Below, piece after piece: positions 39,492 to 48,889 of a DNA stretch of 64,000 bases. Positions within the stretch are counted from its first letter, which is position 1. Each line of letters opens with the position of its first letter. The translations under genes were made by a program, and so were the position numbers. Source of the stretch: Devosia sp. A8/3-2 (GTDB lineage Bacteria; Pseudomonadota; Alphaproteobacteria; Rhizobiales; Devosiaceae). The stretch covers positions 3,884,156-3,948,155 of the forward strand of contig CP104974.1 of assembly GCA_025452255.1 (NCBI GenBank). Direction: 5' to 3'. The notes below the pieces were generated by a model that made no database searches, was not told the DNA's origin, and saw only the letters and a program-made list of their open reading frames with translations.

Positions 39492-41325
39492 ATGCGTCCT
39501 TTTCTTCGGCTTGTCGCGCTGATTTGGCCGCGACGAGAGCGGTGTGTTTGCAATCATGTTCGGCCTGATGGCCGTGGTGCTGATCGCCATGGGCGGCGCC
39601 GTCGTCGACTATGTGCGACTGGAGCAGACGCGGAACCGGGCACAGATCGCGTTGGATGCGGCGGCGCTGGCTTTGCACCACGAGATTTTCGAGGGCGTTG
39701 CCGACGACGATATCAAGACACAGGCGCAAAAGCTGATGCTCGAACGCATCGCCGATGGCGCCGTGAAAGCTAGCGTCGATATCATTCGCACCAGCACGAC
39801 GGATGGTTCGCTCTATCTGGAAGCGGAAATGGATATGCCGACATTGTTTGTCGGACTAGTGGGGGTGTCCCATCTGGGAGCAAGGATTGTCTCGGAAGCG
39901 ACTCGGCGCAAAAGCGAACTCGAAGTGGTCATGGTGCTCGATAATTCGGGCTCGATGGATGACTATTTCGAGGGCAAGAACCAATTCCGCATGACGAGCC
40001 TCGTCAACGCCGCGCAGAACGCCGTTAATATCCTGTATGGCGACGAAGCGGCGCAGGCGCAGAAGAACGTCAAGATCGGCATCGTGCCGTTCACGCAGTT
40101 CGTCAATGTGGGCACCGCTAACGTCAACAAGTCGTGGCTCAACCGCTCTGGCAGCAACGCCATCATGCGGGACAATTTCGACAATGACGGCAATCCGGCT
40201 ACGAGCTTCACAGACAGTTTCGACAGAATTTCTTTGTTTGGCCAATTGGCGGGGAAGTACAGTTGGGGCGGATGCGTGGAGGCCGAGCAAAGCCCATACG
40301 ACACAAATGACACGCCGCCAACGACGCCCGATACCAAATTCGTGCCTCTGTTTGCGCCAGACGAGCCTGATGCGGATGGCTTCAGCAACAGCTATCTTAA
40401 CGACACGGGTGGCACTTGCACGGCTGCACCGACGTGCACGTCGGTGCAGCAATATAGCAGTTGCAATTCTCGGTCCGGAACCTGTTCGGGGCTGCAATCG
40501 ACTAAATTCAGCTTCAAAGCTGCCAATGGCACGGTGACCAACAACCCGGCCGCCTGCCCTCAGACGCCCGGCGAGCCACGGCTGGCGGCCAAGGCAGGCA
40601 CGACCACGAACACCAGCGCACGCACCGTAAGCACGTCTTTCATCTTGGGGCGCGCAATGCAGGAGCGCATTTGCAAATATAATGGCGGCGTGGTGACCCA
40701 AGCGAGCCGCAGCGGCGCAACCGGGCCAAATGCCGACTGCCCCGTTCACGCCGTCTTGCCACTGACGCTCACCAAGAAAGCCGTCGTCGACACTATTGAG
40801 GCAATGAGGCCGCTGGGCAAGAACAACAACCAACCTCAGGGTGGCACCAATATCGCGCAGGGCGCGGTGTGGGGACTGCATGCCCTGACGTCAGGCGAGC
40901 CGCTAACCGAAGCTGCTCAACCCTCCGCCTATTTGCAAAAGGTGATGATCCTGATGACGGACGGCGATAATTTTCACAAGCCCAGCGGCAATATGAATGG
41001 CTCTGCCTTCTTCCCGGCCTACGGCTATCCATACAATAATACACGCATGAACGCGGGGCGGCTCGGCACGCCGGGTCAGACCGAAGTAGAACTGATGGAC
41101 GAAATGAACCGGCGCACCACGGCCACCTGCGCGACGGCGAAAGCGGCACCAAACAATATCCAGATCTACACGATCGGGCTCTATTCGACCAACGCCGCCA
41201 CCATCCAGATGCTCCAGAACTGCTCAAGCGGACAGGGGTATTACTACCCAGCGACCGCGACCAATCTGTCGGCCGTCTTCCAGTCGATCGCTCAAAGGCT
41301 ACAGTCGCTCCGGGTGAGCCAGTGA
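39492..41325 (+). CDS. TadE/TadG-like protein with von Willebrand factor A domain, one frameshift
   Basis: The protein has an N-terminal pilin-like membrane segment (SGVFAIMFGLMAVVLIAMGG, then AVVDYVRLEQTRNRAQIALD), as in TadG-like proteins of the Flp pilus system. A von Willebrand A domain follows with the metal-ion site VVMVLDNSGSMDD, later QGGTNIAQGAVWGLHAL and VMILMTDGDN. It is secreted across the inner membrane with a large outer part, including a Cys-rich insert (CTAAPTCTSVQQYSSCNSRS) not usual for the family. A change near 39525 joins MRPFLRLVA to the rest; about 610 residues. No tad secretion genes adjoin it. Confidence 0.88.
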
Positions 41326-41344
41326 CCTGTGCCGCGGAAAGAAA

Positions 41345-41421
41345 TGGTACCACCTCTCGGGATCGAACCGAGGACCTCTAGATCCACAATCTAGCGCTCT
41401 AACCAACTGAGCTAAGGCGGC
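41345..41421 (-). tRNA. tRNA-His (GTG)
   Basis: The 77-nt gene with CCA folds well: acceptor stem GCCGCCT/AGGTGGT, D arm AGCTCAGTTGGTTAGAGC, anticodon stem CTAGA/TCTAG with loop TTGTGGA (anticodon GTG) and T arm CTCGGTTCGATCCCGAG. The discriminator is A73 and the first pair is G1-U72. There is no encoded G-1 opposite C73, unlike the usual bacterial tRNA-His. This matches the divergent alphaproteobacterial tRNA-His. Confidence 0.95.
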
Positions 41422-41752
41422 AGGGGCCTGTCGAGGGACACCAGCAAGGGCGTCCCGAAAGCGGGCGGAACATAGGTCGAGAATTTCTCGATGACAAGCA
41501 CCCATTTTGCCTCATTCCACCGCTCAGCGACGCGCATTTCCACAACAAGTGCATGACGGGCACGCAAACGTGACCATTCGTAAGGTTTTTGCACTTAACC
41601 ATGGCGAGCAAAGCGCGGAAGCGTGTGCCGGCCGCTCTGGACCATGCGACACGCGCACTATATTGAAGAAACCGTAAGGACGGTGGGCACATTTGTGCCG
41701 ATCTGGCACAGCGCGGCGAAGCCCGCCCCTTCTCGACGGAATTTGGCTGTAT
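41422..41752. other. Non-coding stretch upstream of the sensor pseudokinase
   Basis: These 331 bases include the tRNA-His promoter on the minus strand and the leader of the plus-strand sensor gene. TTAACCAT at 41595-41602 equals a CtrA half-site motif known in alphaproteobacteria, but with no second half at the usual distance it is weak. No other gene is seen. Confidence 0.4.
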
Positions 41753-44401
41753 ATGGATGCCGACTGGATCACATCGCCGAGCGCCCGTCGCGTGCTGCAG
41801 CATGCCGATGATGCTCGCCCGGCTCGGCTATGGTCGCGCGAGGGCGACCAGCTGATCTGGCAGAATGCCGCTGCCGGGCTGTTCCCGGCCAAAATCAAGA
41901 AACACGGGCTCAAGCGCGCCCCGCTCGCCACCCCGATCAAGGGGCAGGTGGCCCGCAATATTCGGCTCGGCTCGACCGGGCGGACGAGTCTGGCGCGGAT
42001 TCAGTTTCTGGCCGGCGACAAGCCGGCCTCGAGCACCTGCGCAGCAACACCGCTGATCTGGCAGGATGGGCAGCCGGTCTTGCTGATCGTGGGGGTCGAT
42101 CCGATCGATGCCGCGATTCTGGCGGCGGCCGAGGCAGAAGACGAGGCGGCGGAAATCGCTGAAGCCGCGCTGCAGGGCAATTCTGCAGCAGAGTCCGTTA
42201 CGGCGAGCGGCGAGCTCGGCGAAGAGACGGTCGGTATGACCGAGCAGCGTGCAGAGCCAGCGGTAAGCGATAGCGACGCGGACGTGCCACCCGAATCTAT
42301 CGCAGAGGTTCAGGGCAGCGACGCGCTGGCTGAAGAGACTGTCGCAAACGATGCGGTTGGCGATCTTATCGTGGCGGATGAGCATGCCTATGAGCGAGAA
42401 TTGGCCAATTGGCATGCGGCCGAACAGGATGCTGCGCCGGCCGATGCGGCTGCGACCGAAATACCTGAGGAACCGGCAGCGTTTCAGGATGAGCCGGGCG
42501 CTGAATGGCAGGAGCCCGAGGATGATGTTGGCGCCGGATCGGTCAGCCGACTTTCGGCACTGGTCGACCGGCTGGCGGCGGATGAGGCGCTGTTTACCCC
42601 GCTGACGGCGGATGATGACGTAATGTATGCGTCGCAGGCGGACGAGCCGGAACCGGCTGAGCCGGGGCCGCTCTATCGCGTGACAGGGCGTGGGTTTGTG
42701 GCCGACGCGGGCGAGGATGACGCGCCTGCTGACGAGGTCGTGCCGGAGCTGGCAGGGACCGACCCGGAAAGCGTGGCGGCGGCGGTGGCCGAGATTGCGC
42801 CGGCCCTGCCGGAGGACCCCGAAGTCGTCGAGCGGGTGTCGCGGTATAATTTCGATGAATTGTCGCGGATTTTGAATGATCGGGTGGGTGCGGGCGAGCC
42901 CGCTCAACCAGTGGCCCCAGCTGTGCCAGAGGCGCCAATGCCAGCGCCGCAGCCGCAGCGGGCGGCCGGCGCGCTGATCAACCTCGGGCGGGGAAACGCT
43001 GGTGCTCAACCGGCTGCCGCTGGGCATTCTGGTGTTCCACGACCAACAGGTGCTGTTTGCCAACCGGGCCATTACCGAAATGGTGGGCTATGATTCGGTG
43101 GAACAATTGCGCGCGGCAGGGCTGGCTTCGGTCTTCCCATCGGCGGGGCCGGATGAGCAGGAAGCCGGGCCGGTCAATCATTTGATGCAGCGGGACGGCA
43201 CACTGGTGCCGGTGACAGCGCGGCTGCAATCGATCTCCGGCAGGGGCGCCCTGCCCTGATGCTGTCGGCCAGTGCCACCGAAGTGCGCACGGGCCACGAG
43301 GCGGCGGTGCGCGCCTTTGCCGAATCATTTGCCGATCTGCGTGGCGATGGCTTTTTCGATGCCAATAGAGCCGGGGTGATCAGTCTGGCGACCCCGCGCG
43401 CTGTGGCGCTGCTGGCGGAAGCGGGCGCCGGTCTGGCCGGGCGACCGCTGAGCGGGCTGGTGGCGGAAGATGAATTGCCGGCCTTGCGCGAATTCTCGGA
43501 GCGGCCAGCCCGCTTTGCCGAGACGGCGCGCCCCTGCATCGTGCTAGTCAACGACGGCGGCAAGGCGGAAATGACGATTTTCGCGCAGGGCCGAGCCGGG
43601 ATTATCACCGGCTATTTCGGCTTCGTCAAAGAGCGCGGCACGGCCCCTGCCCGGCTGCCGGGCGCGGGTGAGCCCGATCCGGCGCTGCTGGCGCGGATCA
43701 GCCGCGGGGTGCGGCGCCCGCTCAATACCATCGTCGGGTTTTCCGAGCTGATCCGTTCGGAAGCCTTCGGGGCGCTGGGTAACGAGCGCTATGAAGAATA
43801 TGCGCAGGACATTGCGGCGGCGGGGCAGGAAATCGCCGCGCTGGTCGATGAGCTGGACGATTATGCGCGGCTGCGCGACGGGCGGTATATGCCGCAGCGG
43901 GCCAGTATCGAGCTGACAAGCCTGCTGGAAAGCTGCGTGATGCGCATTCGCCAGCAGGCGAGCAATGCCCGCGTCATCGTGCGCAATGCGATTTCGGAGA
44001 GCCTGCCACGGGTGACGGCGGATCGTGCCTCGCTGGCGCAGGCGGTGCTGAACCTGTTGGCCTCGGCCATTGACCAGACGCCGACCGGCGGCGCAGTGGT
44101 GATTTCGGCGCAGCGTGAGGATGATGGCGGCATTGCCATTCATGTGCGCGATAGCTCGACCGCCCCCGTGGATATGGCCGAACGGTTCGTGGTGTTCCGC
44201 GACAGGGTGAGCCGGGAGGGCCGCGCGCTGGCGCCGGTGCGTTCCAGCGTCGGGCTGGCGCTGACGCGTTCGCTGCTGGCGGTCAATGGATTTGCGCTGT
44301 CGGTGGACCCGGCGGGGGCGACGGGCATGCTGTTTACGCTGGTGATCCCAGCGGACCCAGTGGACCGTCCGGCACTGCAATCAGACCAGCCGAGCAGTTA
44401 A
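41753..44401 (+). CDS. PAS-domain sensor histidine-kinase-like protein, catalytically degenerate, two frameshifts
   Basis: The product of about 882 residues starts MDADWITSPSARRVLQHADD. It has an N-terminal PAS-like part (ARLWSREGDQLIWQNAAAGL), a long acidic, Ala/Glu-rich linker, a PAS domain (LPLGILVFHDQQVLFANRAI), a second PAS-like part and a kinase-like end. The order recalls the PdhS/DivJ cell-cycle kinases of Hyphomicrobiales. The H-box is LLARISRGVRRPLNTIVGFS, with Arg where the phospho-accepting His should be. The N-box is QAVLNLLASAIDQT, without the second Asn, and the DxGxG loop is VRDSSTAPVD. Kinase activity is therefore unlikely. Frame changes lie near 42990 and 43235. Confidence 0.85.
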
Positions 44402-44434
44402 GCGCCTGATCGCGCAGGGCATTTATCGGCCAGA

Positions 44435-44449
44435 TTTGAACCATTCCAA
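44435..44449. promoter_or_regulatory. Irr-like iron control box 1 (TTTGAACCATTCCAA)
   Basis: The dyad TTTGAA-CCA-TTCCAA resembles the rhizobial Irr box (TTTAGAA-N3-TTCTAAA). It lies 100 bases before the first ferric-binding protein gene. The paralogous gene has the same kind of dyad at 45876. In both cases TTATTGACA follows 41-42 bases from the box start. Confidence 0.6.
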
Positions 44450-44534
44450 TCGGTAAACTCTTGGTTTTATTGAGTTTATTGACAGGCGCGAGCTTGCGGC
44501 GCAAAACCCCTGTCCGATGCCGATGGAGAGCCGA

Positions 44535-45557
44535 ATGATCAGGACCGCGCTTGTTGCTTCGCTGTTGATGCTGGCGGCGCCGGCTCTGGGCTCAATCTGG
44601 CGAGGTCAATGTCTATACCTATCGCGAGCCGGGGCTGATCCAGCCGCTGCTGGACCGGTTTACCGCAGAAACCGGGATCAAGACCAATGTGCTTTATGCC
44701 GCCGATGGGTTGATCGAGCGGGTGGCGGCGGAGGGGAACTCTCCCCGGCTGACGTGCTCGTCACGGTCGATATCGGCAATCTGGCCAATGCCAAGGACCT
44801 TGGCGTGTCGCAGACGATTTCGGCGGCGGCCTTGGCGCGGGTGCCGGACCAATATCATGACCCCGATGGGCAATGGGTGGCTTTGTCGCTGCGGGCGCGG
44901 GTGTTTTATGCCTCCATTGACCGGGTGACCCAGACGGCGCTGACCTATGAGGATATTGCCAAGCCGGAATGGAAGGGGCGGCTGTGCACCCGCTCGGGCC
45001 AGCATGTCTACAATATCGGGCTGATCATGACGCGCATTGCCCATTGGGGCGTGGACCGGACGCGGACTCGGCTGGGGGCGGTGCGGGATAATCTGTCGCG
45101 GTCGCCGACCGGGGCGGATCGCGACTGTGTCAAGGCCATCTTTGACGGCAGTTGTGATCTGGCGATCGGGAATACCTATTATATGGGGCTGATGCTGACC
45201 AATGAGGCCGAGCCCGAACAGAAGGCTTGGGCGGCTTCCGCGCGCATCATCTATCCCGATGCGGATGGCGAGGGCACGCAGGTCAATGTGTCGGGCGCGA
45301 TCTCGGCCAAATATGCGCCCAACAAGGAGAATGCCGACAAGCTGTTCGAATTCCTGCTGTCGGATGAAGCGCAGCATCTTTATGCCAGTGGCAATTATGA
45401 ATTTCCGGTGGTGGAGGGCGTGGAGCCGTCCGAGCTGGTAGCCAGCTGGGGGACGCTCAAGGCGGACCAGACGCCGCTGATCGAGATTGCTGGGCATCGC
45501 AAGGAGGCGGCGGCGCTGGTGGATGAGCTGAAGTTTGATGAGGGGCCGCAGGAGTAG
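44535..45557 (+). CDS. Ferric-iron ABC transporter substrate-binding protein, copy 1, two frameshifts
   Basis: This is a periplasmic Fe(III)-binding protein of the FutA/FbpA class. The signal peptide MIRTALVASLLMLAAPALG is followed by EVNVYTYREPGLIQPLLDRF and a break at 44590, then a second near 44740 and ELSPADVLVTVDIGNL. Further on come LTYEDIAKPEWKGRLCTRSG, the tyrosine pair in NTYYMGLMLTNEAEPEQK, and VDELKFDEGPQE at the end. The paired tyrosines bind iron in this family. It is a close paralogue of the gene at 45994 and probably arose by local duplication. Confidence 0.92.
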   Translation: MIRTALVASLLMLAAPALGSIWRGQCLYLSRAGADPAAAGPVYRRNRDQDQCALCRRWVDRAGGGGGELSPADVLVTVDIGNLANAKDLGVSQTISAAALARVPDQYHDPDGQWVALSLRARVFYASIDRVTQTALTYEDIAKPEWKGRLCTRSGQHVYNIGLIMTRIAHWGVDRTRTRLGAVRDNLSRSPTGADRDCVKAIFDGSCDLAIGNTYYMGLMLTNEAEPEQKAWAASARIIYPDADGEGTQVNVSGAISAKYAPNKENADKLFEFLLSDEAQHLYASGNYEFPVVEGVEPSELVASWGTLKADQTPLIEIAGHRKEAAALVDELKFDEGPQE

Positions 45558-45619
45558 GCATAGCCGGCTGGATGCTCTGCCATCGAGGGGCGGTGTTCGT
45601 TGGGACTCGTATCCACCCA

Positions 45620-45723
45620 CGGTGTCATTCCGGCGGAGGCCGGAATCCATGCTGTGCCTTATCCCCATACTGGATGGTGCTGATGGTCTTCAGCATGGAT
45701 CCCGGCCTGCGCCGGGATGACAC
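45620..45723. repeat. Intergenic palindromic pair, family E
   Basis: GTCATTCCGGCGGAGGCCGG with AATCCATGCTGT and TTCAGCATGGATCCCGGCCT with GCGCCGGGATGACAC form an inverted pair like that at 36248-36350. It lies just after copy 1 of the ferric-binding protein. The rest of the spacer up to 45993 holds a partial family C motif (45755-45780), a dyad and the Irr-like box described separately. Confidence 0.85.
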
Positions 45724-45812
45724 AGCGCTTTTATGTACGTCCTGAGTAACACTTCTCCCAAAGGGAGAGGCGTCGGCCACGGATTGAGGCAGCCGCAGCA
45801 CAAATGCCGCAG

Positions 45813-45830
45813 GGAATTAACATGAATTCC
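45813..45830. promoter_or_regulatory. Dyad GGAATT-N6-AATTCC upstream of iron uptake gene
   Basis: A perfect 6-6-6 inverted repeat lies 46 bases before the Irr-like box and about 160 bases before the start of the second ferric-binding protein. It may be an extra operator; no regulator can be named. Confidence 0.4.
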
Positions 45831-45875
45831 TTACTCAGCTAACGACTTGTTTTCGCATCGGATTTGGGGCCTGAA

Positions 45876-45890
45876 TTTGAATGGTTCTAA
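45876..45890. promoter_or_regulatory. Irr-like iron control box 2 (TTTGAATGGTTCTAA)
   Basis: The dyad TTTGAA-TGG-TTCTAA is close to the Irr box consensus and equivalent to box 1. TTATTGACA at 45918 contains a perfect -35 hexamer, although no good -10 is visible. Confidence 0.62.
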
Positions 45891-45993
45891 GGTGCAAGCC
45901 TTTGTTATCATTGTATTTTATTGACATGGCGCAACTCAGCCGACACAACGCCTCCATTCGCGGGGCTTTCGTGTCCCGCCTTGGGAGACAACC

Positions 45994-47040
45994 ATGACAA
46001 AGACGACACGCCTTGCCTTTGCCCTGCTGAGTTCAACGGTCCTGTTGGGCCTCAGCACCCCCAGCTTTGCCCAGAGCGGCGAAGTCAATATTTACAGCTA
46101 TCGCGAGCAGGGCCTGTTGCAGCCGCTGCTGGACAAGTTCACCGCCGAGACCGGTATCGAGGCCAAGGTGCTCTATGCCGGCGATGGCCTGCTGGAGCGC
46201 GTGGCGGCCGAGGGCGAGCTGTCGCCTGCCGACGTGGTGCTGACCGTTGATATCGGCAATCTGGTGGGCGCCGAGGAGCAGGGCCTGACCCAGCCGATCA
46301 CCAGTGCAGCGCTGACCGAACGCGTGCCTGAAGCCTTCCGCGATGACGATGCCAATTGGACCGCGCTGTCGCTGCGCGCCCGGGTGTTCTACGTGTCCAA
46401 GGACCGCGTTGAGGACACGGCGCTGACTTATGAAGATATTGCCGGGCCCGAATGGAAGGGGCGGCTGTGCACCCGTCCGGGCGACCATGCCTATAATATC
46501 GGGCTGATCGCGCAGCGCATTGCCGCGCATGGTCTGGACAATACGCGCGAATGGCTGACCAAGGTGCGTGATAACTCGGCCTATGCCCCCAATGGCGGCG
46601 ATCGCGAGGGCGTCAAGAATATCTCGGCGGGCACGTGCGACCTGTCCATCACCAACACCTATTATATGGGTGTGATGCTGAATAACGAGGCTGAGCCCGA
46701 GCAGAAGGACTGGGCCAATTCGGCGCGGATCATCTATCCCGATGCCGAGGGTGAAGGCACCCGTGTCAATGTCGCCGGCGGCTTCATTGCCAAGCATGCG
46801 CCCAATGCCGAAAATGCCAATGCGCTGATCGCGTTCCTGCTGTCAGACGAAGCCCAGCAGATTTATGCCGACACCAATTACGAATTCCCGGTGGTGGCTT
46901 CGGTGGCGCCGTCTGAGCTGACCCTGTCCCGGGGTGCGCTCAAGCCCGTGGCAACCCCGCTGGTCGAGGTTGCGGCGAACCGCGCGGCGGCGGCGGCACT
47001 TGTCGATGAGCTCAAGTTCAACGAAGGTGCGCAGAACTAG
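45994..47040 (+). CDS. Ferric-iron ABC transporter substrate-binding protein, copy 2
   Basis: This intact 348-residue protein has a signal peptide ending PSFA-QSGEVNIYSYREQGLL. The family blocks are KVLYAGDGLLERVAAEGELS, PADVVLTVDIGNLVGAEEQG, LTYEDIAGPEWKGRLCTRPG, the iron-binding tyrosines in ITNTYYMGVMLNNEAEPEQK and FIAKHAPNAENANALIAFLL. It resembles FutA/SfuA/AfuA. The permease gene follows after 75 bases with a half repeat in between, so this copy is the probable partner of that permease. Confidence 0.94.
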   Translation: MTKTTRLAFALLSSTVLLGLSTPSFAQSGEVNIYSYREQGLLQPLLDKFTAETGIEAKVLYAGDGLLERVAAEGELSPADVVLTVDIGNLVGAEEQGLTQPITSAALTERVPEAFRDDDANWTALSLRARVFYVSKDRVEDTALTYEDIAGPEWKGRLCTRPGDHAYNIGLIAQRIAAHGLDNTREWLTKVRDNSAYAPNGGDREGVKNISAGTCDLSITNTYYMGVMLNNEAEPEQKDWANSARIIYPDAEGEGTRVNVAGGFIAKHAPNAENANALIAFLLSDEAQQIYADTNYEFPVVASVAPSELTLSRGALKPVATPLVEVAANRAAAAALVDELKFNEGAQN

Positions 47041-47071
47041 GAGCTGCCCAGCTACGATGCCGCTGCAGCCT

Positions 47072-47108
47072 TTCAGCATGGATTCCGGCCTGCGCCGGAA
47101 TGACACGG
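47072..47108. repeat. Family E repeat, half copy
   Basis: TTCAGCATGGATTCCGGCCT followed by GCGCCGGAATGACACGG is one arm of the family E element. It lies between the binding protein and the permease and ends just before the permease start. Confidence 0.75.
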
Positions 47109-47115
47109 TGGTTGT

Positions 47116-48763
47116 TTGACGGCTCAAAAGCGAGTGACCAAAAATCAGACCGGCGGGGCGAAAGCCTTGCCGGTCATTGCGCTTGCGCTGGCCGTGGCGG
47201 CAGGTCTGCCAATCCTGTGGCTGGGCTGGGCGGCGGTGAGCAGCGGCAGCAATGGGCTGGCGGCGACCATGTTGCCGACCGCACTGCGGGAAACCGGCAT
47301 CTTGATGGGGTCGGTGGGAATATTGACCGGCATTACGGGGCTGACCGCAGCGTGGCTGGTGACCCATTATGATTTTCCACTGCGCCGGGTGTTTGACTGG
47401 ATGCTGGTGCTGCCGCTGGCGGTGCCGACTTATCTGGCCGCCTATGGCTATGTGGAATTCTCGGGCTTTACCGGGCCGTTGCAGACCGCCTTACGCGGGG
47501 TAACTGGCGCACGGACGCTGCAGGACTACTGGTTTCCCGATATTCGCAGCCATTGGGGCGCGGCGATTGTGCTGTCCTCGGTGCTGTATCCTTACGTCTA
47601 TGTCGCGTGCCGGGGCTTTTTCCTGATGCAATCGGCCTCGCTCAATATCGTGCGCGCACGCTGGGCGCGGGCGGTATGCGGACGTTTTTTGCCATCATCC
47701 TGCCGACCTCGCGGCCGGCCCTTGTCGTGGGTGTCACGCTGGCGATGATGGAAGTGGTCAACGATCTGGGGGCGGTGCAGTATTTCGGCATCAACGCCAT
47801 TACCGCCATTATCTATTCGACTCGGATCAACCGCTCGGACTTTGGCGGGGCCGCGCAATTGGCGGTGACAGTGGTTTTGGTCATCGGGCTGCTGATCGTG
47901 GCCGAGCAGCAGGCGCGGCATAATCGGGTTTATCTGGCCAATCGCGATAGCTGGTGCCGCCGGCGCGTGAGGAATTGGCTGGCGGGCGGGCTCGGGCAGC
48001 ATTTGGATTTTGCCTTGTGTTGCTGGGCATGGGCTTTGGCATTCCGATGGGGGAATTGAGCTATCTGGCGTTCCGGCTGGTGCTGCCCGAAACGATCAGC
48101 ATGACGTTGGGGGCACTGTGGCCGACGCTGATCCCGGCTTCGGCGGGGGCGGTGATCACCGTGATATTGGGGCTGGTGGCGACCAAAATCGGCCAGCACG
48201 CCGGAAACCTCTCGCGCGGCGCGATCCGGCTGGCGACTTTGGGCTATGCCATTCCCGGCACGGTGCTGGCGCTGGGGCTGTTGCAGCCGCTGGGACAGGC
48301 CGATCTATGGTTCAACCGCATGACCATGGCGCTGGCGGGGTGGCGCCCGGGCTTGATCCTGTCCGGCTCGATGGCCGCGCTGCTCTATGTCTATGCGATC
48401 CGGTTTTTGGCGGTGAGCCATTCCACGCTCGACGCGGCGATCAAGAAGCGGGGCGATTCCATGCTGCATGCCGGGCGGGTGCTGGGGCAGAGCGGGCTGG
48501 GGCTATTGCTGCGGGTGGATTTGCCGACGCTGATGCCGGCGATAGTGAGCGCGGCAACGCTGGTGTTTGTGGAAATCGTCAAGGAATTGCCGGCGACCTT
48601 GCTGTTGCGGCCGCTGGGCGTGGATACTCTGGCGACGCTGGTTTATGGGCGGGCCAATGCGGGGCTATTTGCGCAGGCGGCGATGCCGGCGCTGTTCATT
48701 GTGCTGGCGGGGCTGGTTCCGGTGATCCTTGCTACGCGGCTGGGCGATCGGCGGAAAGTATAA
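47116..48763 (+). CDS. Ferric-iron ABC transporter permease (FbpB/SfuB type, two-domain), two frameshifts
   Basis: The product of about 548 residues carries two fused permease halves with about twelve membrane segments. Half one has FPLRRVFDWMLVLPLAVPTY and LAAYGYVEFSGFTGPLQTAL, then after a change near 47665 GMRTFFAIILPTSRPALVVG. A second change near 47965 leads into half two (FGIPMGELSYLAFRLVLPET, YAIPGTVLALGLLQPLG, FVEIVKELPATLLLRPLGVD). The EAA-like loops should contact an ATPase. The start is probably TTG at 47116; GTG at 47133 is possible. No ATP-binding gene follows, which is unusual. Confidence 0.9.
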
Positions 48764-48889
48764 CTACACTTCCTACTGCCATATCACTGCCATTACCCTA
48801 TACCTTCGGGCCATGGGAGCTGGCGCCTCATGCACCAGCACGCGCGATGTTTCGGGGGACGCCGGGACCGCCGTTTTTGGAGTTACGGA

